Assembly: GCF_028372415.1 (NCBI RefSeq)
Contig: NC_092875.1
Location: forward strand, 146,166,856-146,230,855
DNA from: Notamacropus eugenii
Lineage: Eukaryota > Chordata > Mammalia > Diprotodontia > Macropodidae
Reading direction: 5' to 3'
Length of the DNA stretch: 64,000 nt
The notes under the pieces were generated by a model. That model saw only the letters and a list, made by a program, of their open reading frames with translations. It was not told where the DNA came from and searched no databases. Positions 55,930 to 64,000 of the stretch are shown here, one piece after another. Every line of letters begins with the position of its first letter. Within the stretch, counting starts at the first letter, position 1. The translations under genes and the position numbers were made by a program.

Positions 55930-56128
55930 AACAAATGTTTATTAAACACCTACTATGAACCAGTTATGGTGTTAAATTGTTAACAAGTATGATTTCATTT
56001 GACCCTCTCCACAACTCTCTAAGGTAAGTATTATTATCACCATTTTACACTGGGAAAAATGAGGCAGACAGAGGTTAAATGACTATCCTAGGACCTGTAT
56101 TTTATCTACTGTGCCACCTAACTATCTA
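55930..56128 (-). mobile_element. MIR
   Basis: AAATGTTTATTAAACACCTA ... CACCATTTTACACTG ... ending TGTGCCACCTAACTATC. Nearly full length. Confidence 0.85.
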
Positions 56129-56129
56129 T

Positions 56130-56475
56130 AGAAGAGATGACAAACTCAAGGCCCATATGTGGTTTGAAATTAGAATACATTGAAAAATACTCATGGAATT
56201 CAATGAAAAATATATGTAACCACCAACAACGAAGATATAAAATGCAACTAATCACTGATGCAGGTGGATACTGCTTCCGTCCCCCTGTACATTTGGCATG
56301 ACAACAGTGTACGACTACCACAAAAATGGGAATTCCATCAAGCCTGCAGAACTCTGACTCGCCATAGGCTAGTCCTTTCATAATATAAATGACCGCAAAA
56401 CCTTGCCAAAAATTGAAGTTCAGGTGCCCCCAGACAAATAAAATCTGAAAAAGAGCTTCCTTATTTTCCTAAACT
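56130..56475. other. Unassigned, possibly an old DNA transposon fragment
   Basis: Starts GACAAACTCAAGGCCCATAT, which recalls the ends of some mammalian hAT-type elements, but no inverted end or TSD was found. Confidence 0.3.
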
Positions 56476-56479
56476 AGCC

Positions 56480-56875
56480 TCAACTAGAAACCAGCCTTGT
56501 CTATATGAAATGAATACCTTTGGTACCACAATGGAGAAAGCCAGGAGGCAAAGATAAGGAGCAAAAGCATTCTAGGTGTGAGGAAGAGTAAGTGAAAATT
56601 TCTAGGGTCCGGAGAATGGAGTGTCTTGTTCAAGGAACAAGGAACCAGCAAGGAGGCCAGTGTACACAATGACCACAGAGTACTTGCTAGGAGATTAGAT
56701 TTAAGAAGACTGGAAAGATGTGCATGTATGTGTATATGTAGGAGGAGAACAAAGGGAGAGTAGTTCCATTGAAACCTAGAAAGAAGAGACCATCAAAAAG
56801 GAGAGGGTCACTGACAATGTAAAAGGCAGTAAAGAGAGCTCAAGAAGGGTGAGGACTGAGAAAAGGCTATTAGGT
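56480..56875 (-). mobile_element. L2 LINE fragment
   Basis: Antisense L2: GAATGGAGTGTCTTGTTCAA, GCAAGGAGGCCAGTGTA, GGTCACTGACAATGTAAAAG and GGGTGAGGACTGAG. Confidence 0.65.
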
Positions 56876-56999
56876 ACCTATAATTGTTAGGACGTTGTCT
56901 TTTTTCTTTCTTTTTTTTCATCAAGCCTTACCTTGCTTCTTTGCCACTCTCACCCTAATTCCTAATTTCTGCCCTTTTGGTGCCAAGCACCATTCAAAT

Positions 57000-57148
57000 C
57001 CATGTGAGAGAACCTTCGTACCCTAGAACAACCTATTAAATCCCCTCCTAAACATTTTCTTCTCCAGGTTAAACATCCTAATTTCTTTCAATCAATTCTT
57101 ACATGGCATGATTTTGCACAATTTCTTCAGCATTTCTATAGCACAGCC
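57000..57148 (-). mobile_element. CR1/L3 LINE fragment
   Basis: TTCTTCTCCAGGTTAAACAT, TTCTTTCAATCAATTC, ACATGGCATGATTTTGCAC. Confidence 0.7.
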
Positions 57149-57149
57149 C

Positions 57150-57520
57150 TCATGGGTTGTAGTTGTGCTTTGTCCTTCATTCTGGCAGAGGACCATGATG
57201 TCAGGAAGGTGATGTCATGACTTGCAAGTGAATTGGCTTTAAGAGAGGGAGGGTTGTGCAAAGTCACCAGCCTCACTTTCTCCTCCACAGTCATCTGGGT
57301 CCAGTGGCCAGATATAGATCAGGATGACTGGAGATGGCCCAAGATGCAGTAGGAGACCTTGACCTTTGAGTTTCCAAGTTCTCACTTTGAGGCATCACCC
57401 ATTTCAGAGAGTAGGGCTGTTTAAGAAGAGAACCAAGTGATGGCTGTTTTGGTTAAAAAAAAAAATCAAACTGTGAGGGGAAGACCCTTGGAGTTTCTGG
57501 TCAAAAGAGACAATTACCCA
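57150..57520 (-). mobile_element. RTE-like element (non-tRNA head, shared tail)
   Basis: Inverted copy of the family at 22430-22862: tail first (GTTGTAGTTGTGCTTTGTCC), then GACTGGAGATGGCCCAAGAT, TTGAGGCATCACCCATTTC, and GTGAGGGGAAGACCCTTGGA. Confidence 0.65.
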
Positions 57521-57524
57521 TTTA

Positions 57525-57805
57525 CATGCCCAGTTTCCTCATCTGTAAAATATGGTGGTTGTACTAGATGGCCTCTGAGGTCCCTTCCAGCTGTGAGCCT
57601 AACTTAAATCCAAGAGAACTATACAAGCCTTTAATGAGCCTTATCTGACTAGCATTATTCTAAGTATTTGGGTTCTCTCTTGAAGGGAAATGAAATTGGA
57701 ACTGCTAGAGCAAGGACTGTCTTTTGTCTCTTTTTGTATCCCTAGCACTTAACACCATGTCTGGTTCATGATAGTACTTAATAGCAGTGCTTAATATGCC
57801 TTGTC
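57525..57805 (+). mobile_element. MIR and L2 3'-end fragments
   Basis: 57530-57600 is the MIR end (AGTTTCCTCATCTGTAAAAT, GGCCTCTGAGGTCCCTTCC). 57690-57790 is an L2 3' end (AAGGACTGTCTTTTGTCTC, CCCTAGCACTTAACACC). Confidence 0.65.
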
Positions 57806-58310
57806 CTTCTCTACTCTTGGGGTTAGTCATATAGTTAAGAGGCTCTTTTGTTTGCCTTCTTGGCTGGCTCTTAGACCTTTCCTGGTTCTCCGTCTCTGCA
57901 CTGATTGAGGACTAACATCTGCCTTCCTCTTTTCATAGTCCTAGTCCTAGGATTCAGTTCAGATATGACTGCGTTCGTTCAATCATCCTGAATGCTGAGA
58001 TTTAATTTCTCATTCTCAATAAGGCATGAATAAGTTGATCAGTACTCAAGTTTAGGGTTACTGGTCAACATGGTCAACTGGCACTCAGGAACCTGAAATC
58101 TCCCAGAAGATGTTCCTAGTAATCCCAATGAAGTGTTAATGGCTAAGCCCATTTGTCATTGTTTAGGTGTTTTCAGTCATGTCTGACTATCTGTGACCCC
58201 TTTGGGGATTTTCAGCAATCAAAATTCCAGATGTCTTCTATTTTAGCCTCATTAAGCTATCTGTGTTTTTTCCTGGTCACATTCTTTATATTTATTCTTT
58301 ATATTTAAAT
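57806..58310. other. Mostly unassigned; SINE tail remnant at about 58155-58220
   Basis: The piece TTCAGTCATGTCTGACTATC ... CCCCTTTGGGGATTTTC is an inverted MAR1-like 3' tail. Otherwise nothing recognised. Confidence 0.45.
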
Positions 58311-58314
58311 TGAA

Positions 58315-58440
58315 TGATCATATTCAAAGAGCAGCTGTTCATACTTCAATATTAACTTGGAAGGAAGTCTCCAAGGGGATCTCTTCTTAGGTCCTGGGCT
58401 GTTCTGCATTTTTACCAATGACAAGGCACAAGTCAATCCT
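58315..58440 (+). mobile_element. CR1/L3 RT fragment
   Basis: GGTCCTGGGCTGTTCTGCAT then TTTTACCAATGAC corresponds to the GPVLFNIFINDL block of CR1-clade RT. Confidence 0.6.
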
Positions 58441-58969
58441 TGTGTGTAAGAGTTTGTTAATCCCTATTTATATATACATAGATACACACACATATGTACA
58501 TATATATGTGTGCGTATCACAAAGTAGATAACAAAAGTAATTAATAATGTAGAATCAAAGAAATGTGAAGTAAGGAAGATAAGAATGGGATGAGGCTGAA
58601 TTATAAAAAGAGAGGTGTGTCATGATCTGGATTTTATAAAAAAGTTAATGTAGCATTTAAGAGGAAGTATAAAGAGTTTCTGAGGGTGGGCCACATAATA
58701 ATTAAAGGTTATATGAGTGCAACAGCATATGAGCCAATGAATAAATCAGCCTTGTCGTACAAGAGGATATGTGTTGAGGAAAAGTGAAAAATAAGCTTAT
58801 AGGTATATATGGTGGGGGAGAGTTATGGTGTGGAATGTGACACTAGCCTTTGAAATGGGAAGAAGTTTTGATTCTAAGAATGGACAAATATTCAGACTTG
58901 GTCAGAGAAAGGATACGGGAAGGAACAGAGAGATAAATTAAAGATAGCTCCATAATTCTGATATTAGAG

Positions 58970-59400
58970 ATAAAGGATAGCTGTGCCCTCAAGGAGGTTA
59001 TTGATAAAAAGACAAGCCTCATATGTATAAGACTATTTATAGCAACATTATTTGTGACACTAAAATCTGGAAATAAAATATGTTCCCAGTGGCTGAAGAA
59101 TGGCGTAATAAATTATGGTACAGGAATGTAATGGAATATAATTAGCATACATGGAAAGACCAATATAATTCAGAGAAACATGAGAAGACTCATGTGAAGG
59201 GATGCAGAGTGAAATGAACATATACAAAAGAGTAATACATACAACTGCAGCACCAAAAAGACAACATGGAGAGAATAATCTTTTAAAAAAATAAGAAAGG
59301 AGTGGGGAGGCTGTTTCAGAGATAGGCAAAAAATTTGCATCCTTTTCCACTGGGGAATTTAGGAGAAAACAACAAAAAAATAAATGTAAGGTTTGTTTCC
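58970..59400 (+). mobile_element. Old L1 ORF2 3' fragment
   Basis: TATTTATAGCAACATTATTT, AATTATGGTACAGGAATGTA and GGATGCAGAGTGAAATGAAC follow the L1 3' ORF2 order. Confidence 0.7.
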
Positions 59401-60117
59401 TTCTTGAAATTAAAAGACTCTAAAAAGTGGAAAGAATGAAGGGAAAAGAATCAGGGAGTAGAAGTCAACTTGCTCTGTTTATTTAGACCCAAAGTTGTCT
59501 CTAGAGCCACTGTCTCTACTGTTATACTAATTTTGGTCTCTGTGAGATTTCCCTTCCCATCACCACAATTTCTTGACAGTGTCATTCTCAAGTTTGAGAA
59601 ACATGGGTAAAAGTAAAAGAAAGTCACCTCTAGCTTCACAATCATAAAATAAAAATACCAGGCTGGCAGGTCTGTCCATGTAGGATTACAGAATGAATCT
59701 GGTCAAACTCTGAGTAGCAGCATTACAACACACATAGATTCCTTTAGATGAATTGAAACGTGAACCTGAGAGATATTAACAATCATATCTACTCTTTTCA
59801 TGTCTAAAATAGTATGAGGATTGTGGTAGTGTCTGAAATCTAACTGAAGGCAAAGACTCATCAAAGATCTGAATAGTAACAACTCTGTAATATAAAAGCT
59901 ACAAGGCTGAAATAACAGAAGAGGACATCATCTAACATTCAAACATGACTACTTCATTATTAGACTAGAAATCCATTTCTGTTGCTGAAAAGTGTGAAAA
60001 AATAAAGGTTTTGGGGGAATATTTTAACTTTGAGCATTCAATGCTAGAGAAAGAACCAGCAGATTCATCAGGATGGAGAAGAGAGAAAGGAAAGATGGGA
60101 GAAAACATCTTATACAC
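59401..60117. other. Unassigned sequence just downstream of RIMS2
   Basis: No recognised repeat or coding region. It could include downstream transcript sequence if the RIMS2 transcript extends past the signal at 60135. Confidence 0.4.
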
Positions 60118-62838
60118 TTTTGTAAAGAAAATGTTTTATTTAAAGTGTTAATTACCATTACCAGAATGAATTTGATTTACATTAGTTGGCGTTCAGTACA
60201 GGCCTGATCTGCCCTTTTGTTCCAACTGGGATTCCCTTTATGTTTAAAACATTATATACAAGACAGCAATGGTCACTGGAATAGTCCTATTTACATGACT
60301 AAATCATAGGTAGAATTGCAGACATGAAAATTAAAAAAAATACAACAACTTTTAAATAAATACTGCATAATGACAAATATGTACAAATATTCCATACAGT
60401 CATGTCCTTCTTATTAAAATTAGAAATAATTTATATAGGAATATGCACAAAAGTTTACTTGACTGCATCTCAGTATCAGGAAAATGATAACAGGTTTTTT
60501 TTAATTCTAATGGATATTATGGAGTGCATGTCTCTTTAATCAACTGTTGCTGGTACATAGGCATCTAAATTATTTCAATATACATAGTTTAACTGGTTTC
60601 TTCAACAACTTAATATCAATCCATTGTACATCTCAGAATGTCAAGACATAGTCTTGGTGAATTTCATATTGCACCACATAAAGAAGGCATTTTTAGTGAT
60701 ACTCCTTGTAACTTCTGTACTCTATCAGGCATGATTTTTTTTCTAATGGGCAGCATTGGATTTTCAAACAAACAAAAAATCCAACAACTCTGTGTGCATG
60801 GCCTCAATTTTAAGGTAAATAAATGAATGCTGTGCAGACTTCCAAGAACGTTGCAAGATATTTTGATTTATCTATAGGTATGTTATGGACCCAGAACAGA
60901 TGAGGTTTTAGATGTTAGCTAAACCCTACTTCCTTTAAACAGGAAAATTGATCACAAGTTTGAATTTGCAGCAGCATGACTCTCTCCTTCCCTACCATGT
61001 TAATAATTGCTGCTTAAACTGAATTCAAGGGTTTTAATTAACTAAGATTTTACTTTGAGACATTTGGTGATGGCATCAACAAACAAGTAAACACATTCAA
61101 CTTTCTTCAGAACAATGAGAAAATACACATGAAGTTTTTTTCTGACATTTTCCCAGCAGGTTTTTATGTACCATGAAGTATCCCTCAGAAGTATACTTTA
61201 TAAAGAATTGAATTTTATAGAACAAAAATAAGTAATCTTTTTTTAGTTTGTTAAGATTGTTTAGCATTGCATGACTATTCAGAATAAATGGAAACCATTA
61301 AAATAAATTGATTTTTCATTTAAAAAATATTAAGACCTTCTAGAAATAATACTTCAATCCCTGAATGAAAGACACTGGTGCTGAAAACAGATTTATTAAA
61401 GACATCACACAATGGCCACATGACTCCAGGATTTTGTTGTAGAATTCAATTTGAAGGTGAGAAAAAATAAAAATAAATTACCATGCACTGTACAATAAAC
61501 TGCAAAAAGTTCAAATATCTTCTTTATCAAATACATGCTGACTTACTTTAATGTACTCCCAAGCCATGTTGCAAAATCCTTTTCAACATGCTGGAAATAA
61601 TGAAAGCTCTTAAAAGTACTCTTTTTTTCCAAAGAATTCAGAAATGCAGAATGATCTGCAATCCTAAACCAAAGATGGGGCATATGAGAATATTAAGTCA
61701 AAAAAATAGCAGTTTTAGAGTATAGTGATCATCCTGGTAAGTAGGGGGTGGGTGGGTAGAAGAAATCATAAGAGGCAGAAGGTGAGATAGAGAAGAGGAA
61801 GAAAGATGTGTACAATTTGCACATAATGTTGAACTTTACAAGGCTTTTTACCTTTTACATTTAAATAAATTGAATATATTACACTTGTCACATAAAGAAT
61901 TTTCTGTATTTTTCTAGAAAGTATTGTCATTTTTGATGTCTGCAAAACACAGACCATGATTAAAGAATGATAAACGTGGTGTGTCTTTGTATCACCCTGT
62001 TGCATTCTCTGCCTTTTAAAACCATGCACTAGTGAAATTTTTCTTTAAAAAATAATATAAATTGTTGAAAATGGCTGATTTTATTCTTTTTTTTTTTGCA
62101 AGTTGCAGCCCCGAGAAAATAATTTAAGTGTTCAGCTAAACTGTGTCCATGCAAAAAAGTTTCTTTAATTTCATACAGTACAGTATAGCCACAGAACTTG
62201 TTTTTCAGAGTCTATCACATCTTGGCTTTTATTGAAATGACAGGTGGAGCTAGAGGTCTGCCACTGCTTATCTTGGAGGCTGCCAGTGGCTTCTTCATTT
62301 CCATCCTCAGTTTCATGGGAGGTCTGATTTTTTGTTTCTGACCATTTCTTTGGTCTCCTGCTTGTCACTCCATGTTTCCTACTACCCCACTGACTTTTAA
62401 TGGCTTCATGGTAACATAACTCCATTTTTGTGGCATAACAAGGCTTTTTTTTTTTTTTTTGGTGGGGGGTGGGGTTGGGAGGGAAGGAATATGTTAGGGA
62501 GAACAAATTTTTTTTTTAAAAGGAGCAAGAAAATAAAGATGTCATTGAAAAGGACGTTTGTTGCATGAGACAGATTTATATTAATCCATGGCTTCAGATT
62601 GGACCAAACAATGAGTGTCAATGAACTCCAAACCCATCAGTTCTTCCTAGCTCCACTCCTTCACCTGAGGGCCTTCTTCAGGGCACAATGTGTGCAGCTT
62701 CCTCTGAGAACACAGGATCGCTTTGTATCCCTAGAAACAGGCTCAGAAGACACAACAGTAAGCATGCAGTGTTACCAGGGTTTGCGACCTGTAATTTTTT
62801 TTTTTGTAACGCTGGTTGCTACGACAGTTTTACAGATG
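60118..62838 (-). other. RIMS2: RIMS2 3' untranslated region
   Basis: AT-rich sequence downstream of the RIMS2 stop codon that reads to a canonical AATAAA (60135-60140) followed by a GT/T-rich stretch. I could not recognise any SINE, LINE or LTR in it, unlike the flanking DNA. Other AATAAA hexamers on the transcript strand lie at about 62228-62233, 62080-62085 and 61392-61397 and could give shorter 3'UTRs. The distal end is inferred from the signal, with no transcript evidence. The strand also has a T-run at 62443-62460 (poly-A in the transcript). Confidence 0.75.
60135..60140 (-). promoter_or_regulatory. RIMS2: RIMS2 distal polyadenylation signal
   Basis: Canonical AATAAA on the minus strand. 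A likely cleavage site lies 15-20 bases downstream at about 60118, and a GT/T-rich element (about 60095-60115) follows. It lies at the boundary between repeat-free DNA and the repeat-bearing intergenic DNA, which supports it as the transcript end. Confidence 0.65.
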
Positions 62839-63057
62839 CTATGAACGAGCATAAGAAGGTCCCGTTGAACTTTCCAAAGATGATTGGGAAGCTCTTCTAG
62901 TCAGAGGGGCCAAAGTTGGATCTACTAGGGAAGAAGGGGGGAACAGTTTGAACCATCCAATCACCATGTTAGACAATTCTAGTTCATCTAAAAGTATCTG
63001 GGCCACTCCCATGAAGGATTTATGATCCATTCGTCCATAATCTCCCCAAACAATGAT
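62839..63057 (-). CDS. RIMS2: RIMS2 terminal coding exon (end of C2B domain and C-terminus)
   Basis: Last coding exon of RIM2, a presynaptic active-zone scaffold that helps tether Ca2+ channels and prime synaptic vesicles. The exon opens after a polypyrimidine-AG acceptor (AG at 63058-63059) in phase 0. It reads IIVWGDYGRMDHKSFMG, the last strands of C2B, then a conserved tail with LTRRASQSSLESS, and ends GPSYARS followed by TAG at 62839-62841. RIM C2 domains are known not to use the usual Ca2+-binding aspartates; C2B binds acidic lipid and partner proteins. RIM2 is preferred over RIM1 because the exon has ILLDELELSNMVIGWF and a GPSY ending; from memory, RIM1 differs here. An open frame continues upstream to a Met at 63099, but that part is intron. 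The remaining exons lie beyond 64000. Confidence 0.93.
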   Translation of the reverse strand: MIVWGDYGRMDHKSFMGVAQILLDELELSNMVIGWFKLFPPSSLVDPTLAPLTRRASQSSLESSTGPSYARS

Positions 63058-63498
63058 CTGTTGGTAAAACAGAAAGGAGAAAAACTTCAGCATGAACAAA
63101 TAAGTGATATTATTTATATGCTAAAATGTACTTCATTCATGTTACGTAGACAAATAATGTAAACAGCTGCATTTAATTATTGACATATTTAATCATTCTA
63201 TTGCTAGAGTACAATGGCAAATTAGGAAAGCTACTTTTGTAATTGTGAAGATAAAATTTAGATCAAAAGCATTCTAGGGAAGTTAATTTGTGTGTGAAGT
63301 TAAGTTCACCCATGCAGTCTCCTCAAAGGAGATCATTTTCAAGTTTGAAAGCACTGAACATAGCTTTGGGACACAATCGAGTGTTTCAATTATTTCCAGA
63401 AATAGGGAAAAGAAAGGAATGTGACACGAGACATAGTATATGAAGGTCTACTCTGAAAAAGGACTTTTCTACAGAAAAGGAAGAAATTCAGTAAATAC
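63058..63498 (-). other. RIMS2: RIMS2 last intron
   Basis: 441-bp intron between the two C2B exons, bounded by GT (63497-63498) and AG (63058-63059), phase 0. The acceptor has a T-rich tract ending TTTTACCAACAG. No repeat recognised inside. Confidence 0.9.
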
Positions 63499-63638
63499 CT
63501 GTAGAACTTTTCCCTGGGGGCTTTCATCAAATGACAACAGCTGTTGATAAAGAGGTTCCAGGGTTTTTCTTGCCACTTTAGTTTTCTTTTTGGCTATGCA
63601 GACTCCGTTATCTAAGAGATACACTTTTACGTATGGTG
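63499..63638 (-). CDS. RIMS2: RIMS2 penultimate coding exon (middle of C2B domain)
   Basis: 140-bp exon with a TTCTCAG acceptor just upstream (63639-63640 is the AG) and a CAG|GTATTT donor (GT at 63497-63498). It enters with two bases of a split codon and leaves in phase 0, which fits the following exon exactly. The translation runs PYVKVYLLDNGVCIAKKK, then a KTLEPLYQQLLSF segment, then DESPQGKVLQ. This is the C2B strand pair with the polybasic KKKTK stretch typical of RIM proteins. No stop or frameshift is present, so the gene looks functional. It is too short to show as a stand-alone ORF and was found by reading splice sites and the RIM C2B pattern. Confidence 0.93.
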
Positions 63639-63675
63639 CTGAGAAGGGAAAAATGAAGAGAAAGAAGTAAAGAGC

Positions 63676-63720
<45 letters not shown>

Positions 63721-64000
63721 TGTGTGTCACAAATAGGATGCATATCAGATGTTGAAAGACCTCAAGACCATGAGGTTATAATCACCGGCTAGAGTTCTAA
63801 AGGAAGAATCCTAAAACATCTGGATAAAAAGTGAAAAATGACATCAAATGATTATATTTTGGTGTCATGGATAAACAACCTCTGAGTTGGGTACTGATTT
63901 GATATTACCTTACTACCGAAATTTGAAAACCTAATTAAATAAGTTTTTTTAATTGAGTATTACAAAATATCTATAGAAATATATTTTATTTCAAGAATGA
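63639..64000 (-). other. RIMS2: Part of the preceding RIMS2 intron
   Basis: Intron sequence upstream of the 140-bp exon, running off the window. It contains a (TG)n microsatellite. The phase at its 3' end is 1 (one base of a split codon lies in the upstream exon). Confidence 0.85.
63680..63727. repeat. (TG)n microsatellite in a RIMS2 intron
   Basis: About 24 TG units with one ATG interruption. Long enough to be length-polymorphic. Confidence 0.95.

Noticed and set aside
62171..62506. 111-codon minus-strand ORF downstream of the RIMS2 stop
   Set aside because: Lies in the RIMS2 3'UTR on the transcript strand, begins with low-complexity Pro/Lys from a homopolymer run, and has no recognisable domain.
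1..64000. Functional tRNA, snRNA or other RNA genes
   Set aside because: The A/B-box-like segments all belong to SINE or MIR heads; none forms an intact tRNA cloverleaf that I could support.
1..64000. CRISPR array, prokaryotic defence cluster or phage-type system
   Set aside because: The sequence is vertebrate: spliced RIMS2 exons, L1, SINEs and LTRs. The regular short repeats are microsatellites without spacers.

Overview
The window looks like mammalian, very probably marsupial, genomic DNA. It holds the 3' end of one host gene at its right edge, and the other ~60 kb is intergenic DNA made almost entirely of transposable elements stacked and nested over different ages. The marsupial call is an inference. 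It rests on the L1 type (a two-ORF L1 with a long spacer between the ORFs), the abundance of tRNA-headed CORE-type SINEs with BovB/RTE-like tails, and many relics of L2, CR1/L3 and MIR.

Host gene: on the minus strand, 62839-63057 and 63499-63638 are the last two coding exons of RIMS2 (RIM2, a presynaptic active-zone scaffold). They encode most of the C-terminal C2B domain. A 3'UTR of about 2.7 kb follows, down to a good poly(A) signal at 60135-60140. I see no transposable element in this block (60.1-63.6 kb), in contrast to the rest of the window.

Layout, left to right. 1-353: right part of an LTR. 1.4-2.1 kb: two SINEs. 2.1-6.2 kb: a decayed minus-strand L1 mosaic, broken by a CpG-rich solo LTR with a perfect 6-bp target-site duplication (TSD) and by an RTE-like element. 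7.7-9.55 kb: an LTR split by a 5'-truncated L1 with a long TSD. 10.2-12.1 kb: old plus-strand L1. 12.7-16.9 kb: simple repeats, CR1/L3, MIR, L2 and SINE. 17-24.3 kb: scattered MIR, SINE and RTE-like copies, including a head-to-head SINE pair. 24359-31354: a nearly complete minus-strand L1 with an intact ORF1 and an ORF2 carrying three frameshifts but no in-frame stop that I could find. It sits in a small hAT-type element, which itself sits in an older CR1/L3-like repeat. 32.13-38.38 kb: a second, far more decayed L1 in the same orientation. 38.6-43.96 kb: L2 relics in both orientations, an LTR, a second copy of the hAT-type element and a SINE. 44-47 kb: an A-rich, partly L1-like relic. 47621-50160: an ORF1-only (HAL1-like) retroelement with a TSD. 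51412-52680: an inverted, internally deleted relative, also with a TSD. 53077-53375: a short processed retrocopy. 54-60 kb: CR1/L3, MIR, L2, RTE-like and L1 fragments.

The host gene and the repeats show no shared function. I found no new multi-gene system. The more informative signals are structural: the lesion pattern of the young L1, coiled-coil length variation in its ORF1, the ORF1-only element and its deleted derivative, and a SINE that shares its 3' tail with a non-tRNA element. Family names are from pattern recognition only, and repeat boundaries are approximate unless a TSD is given.
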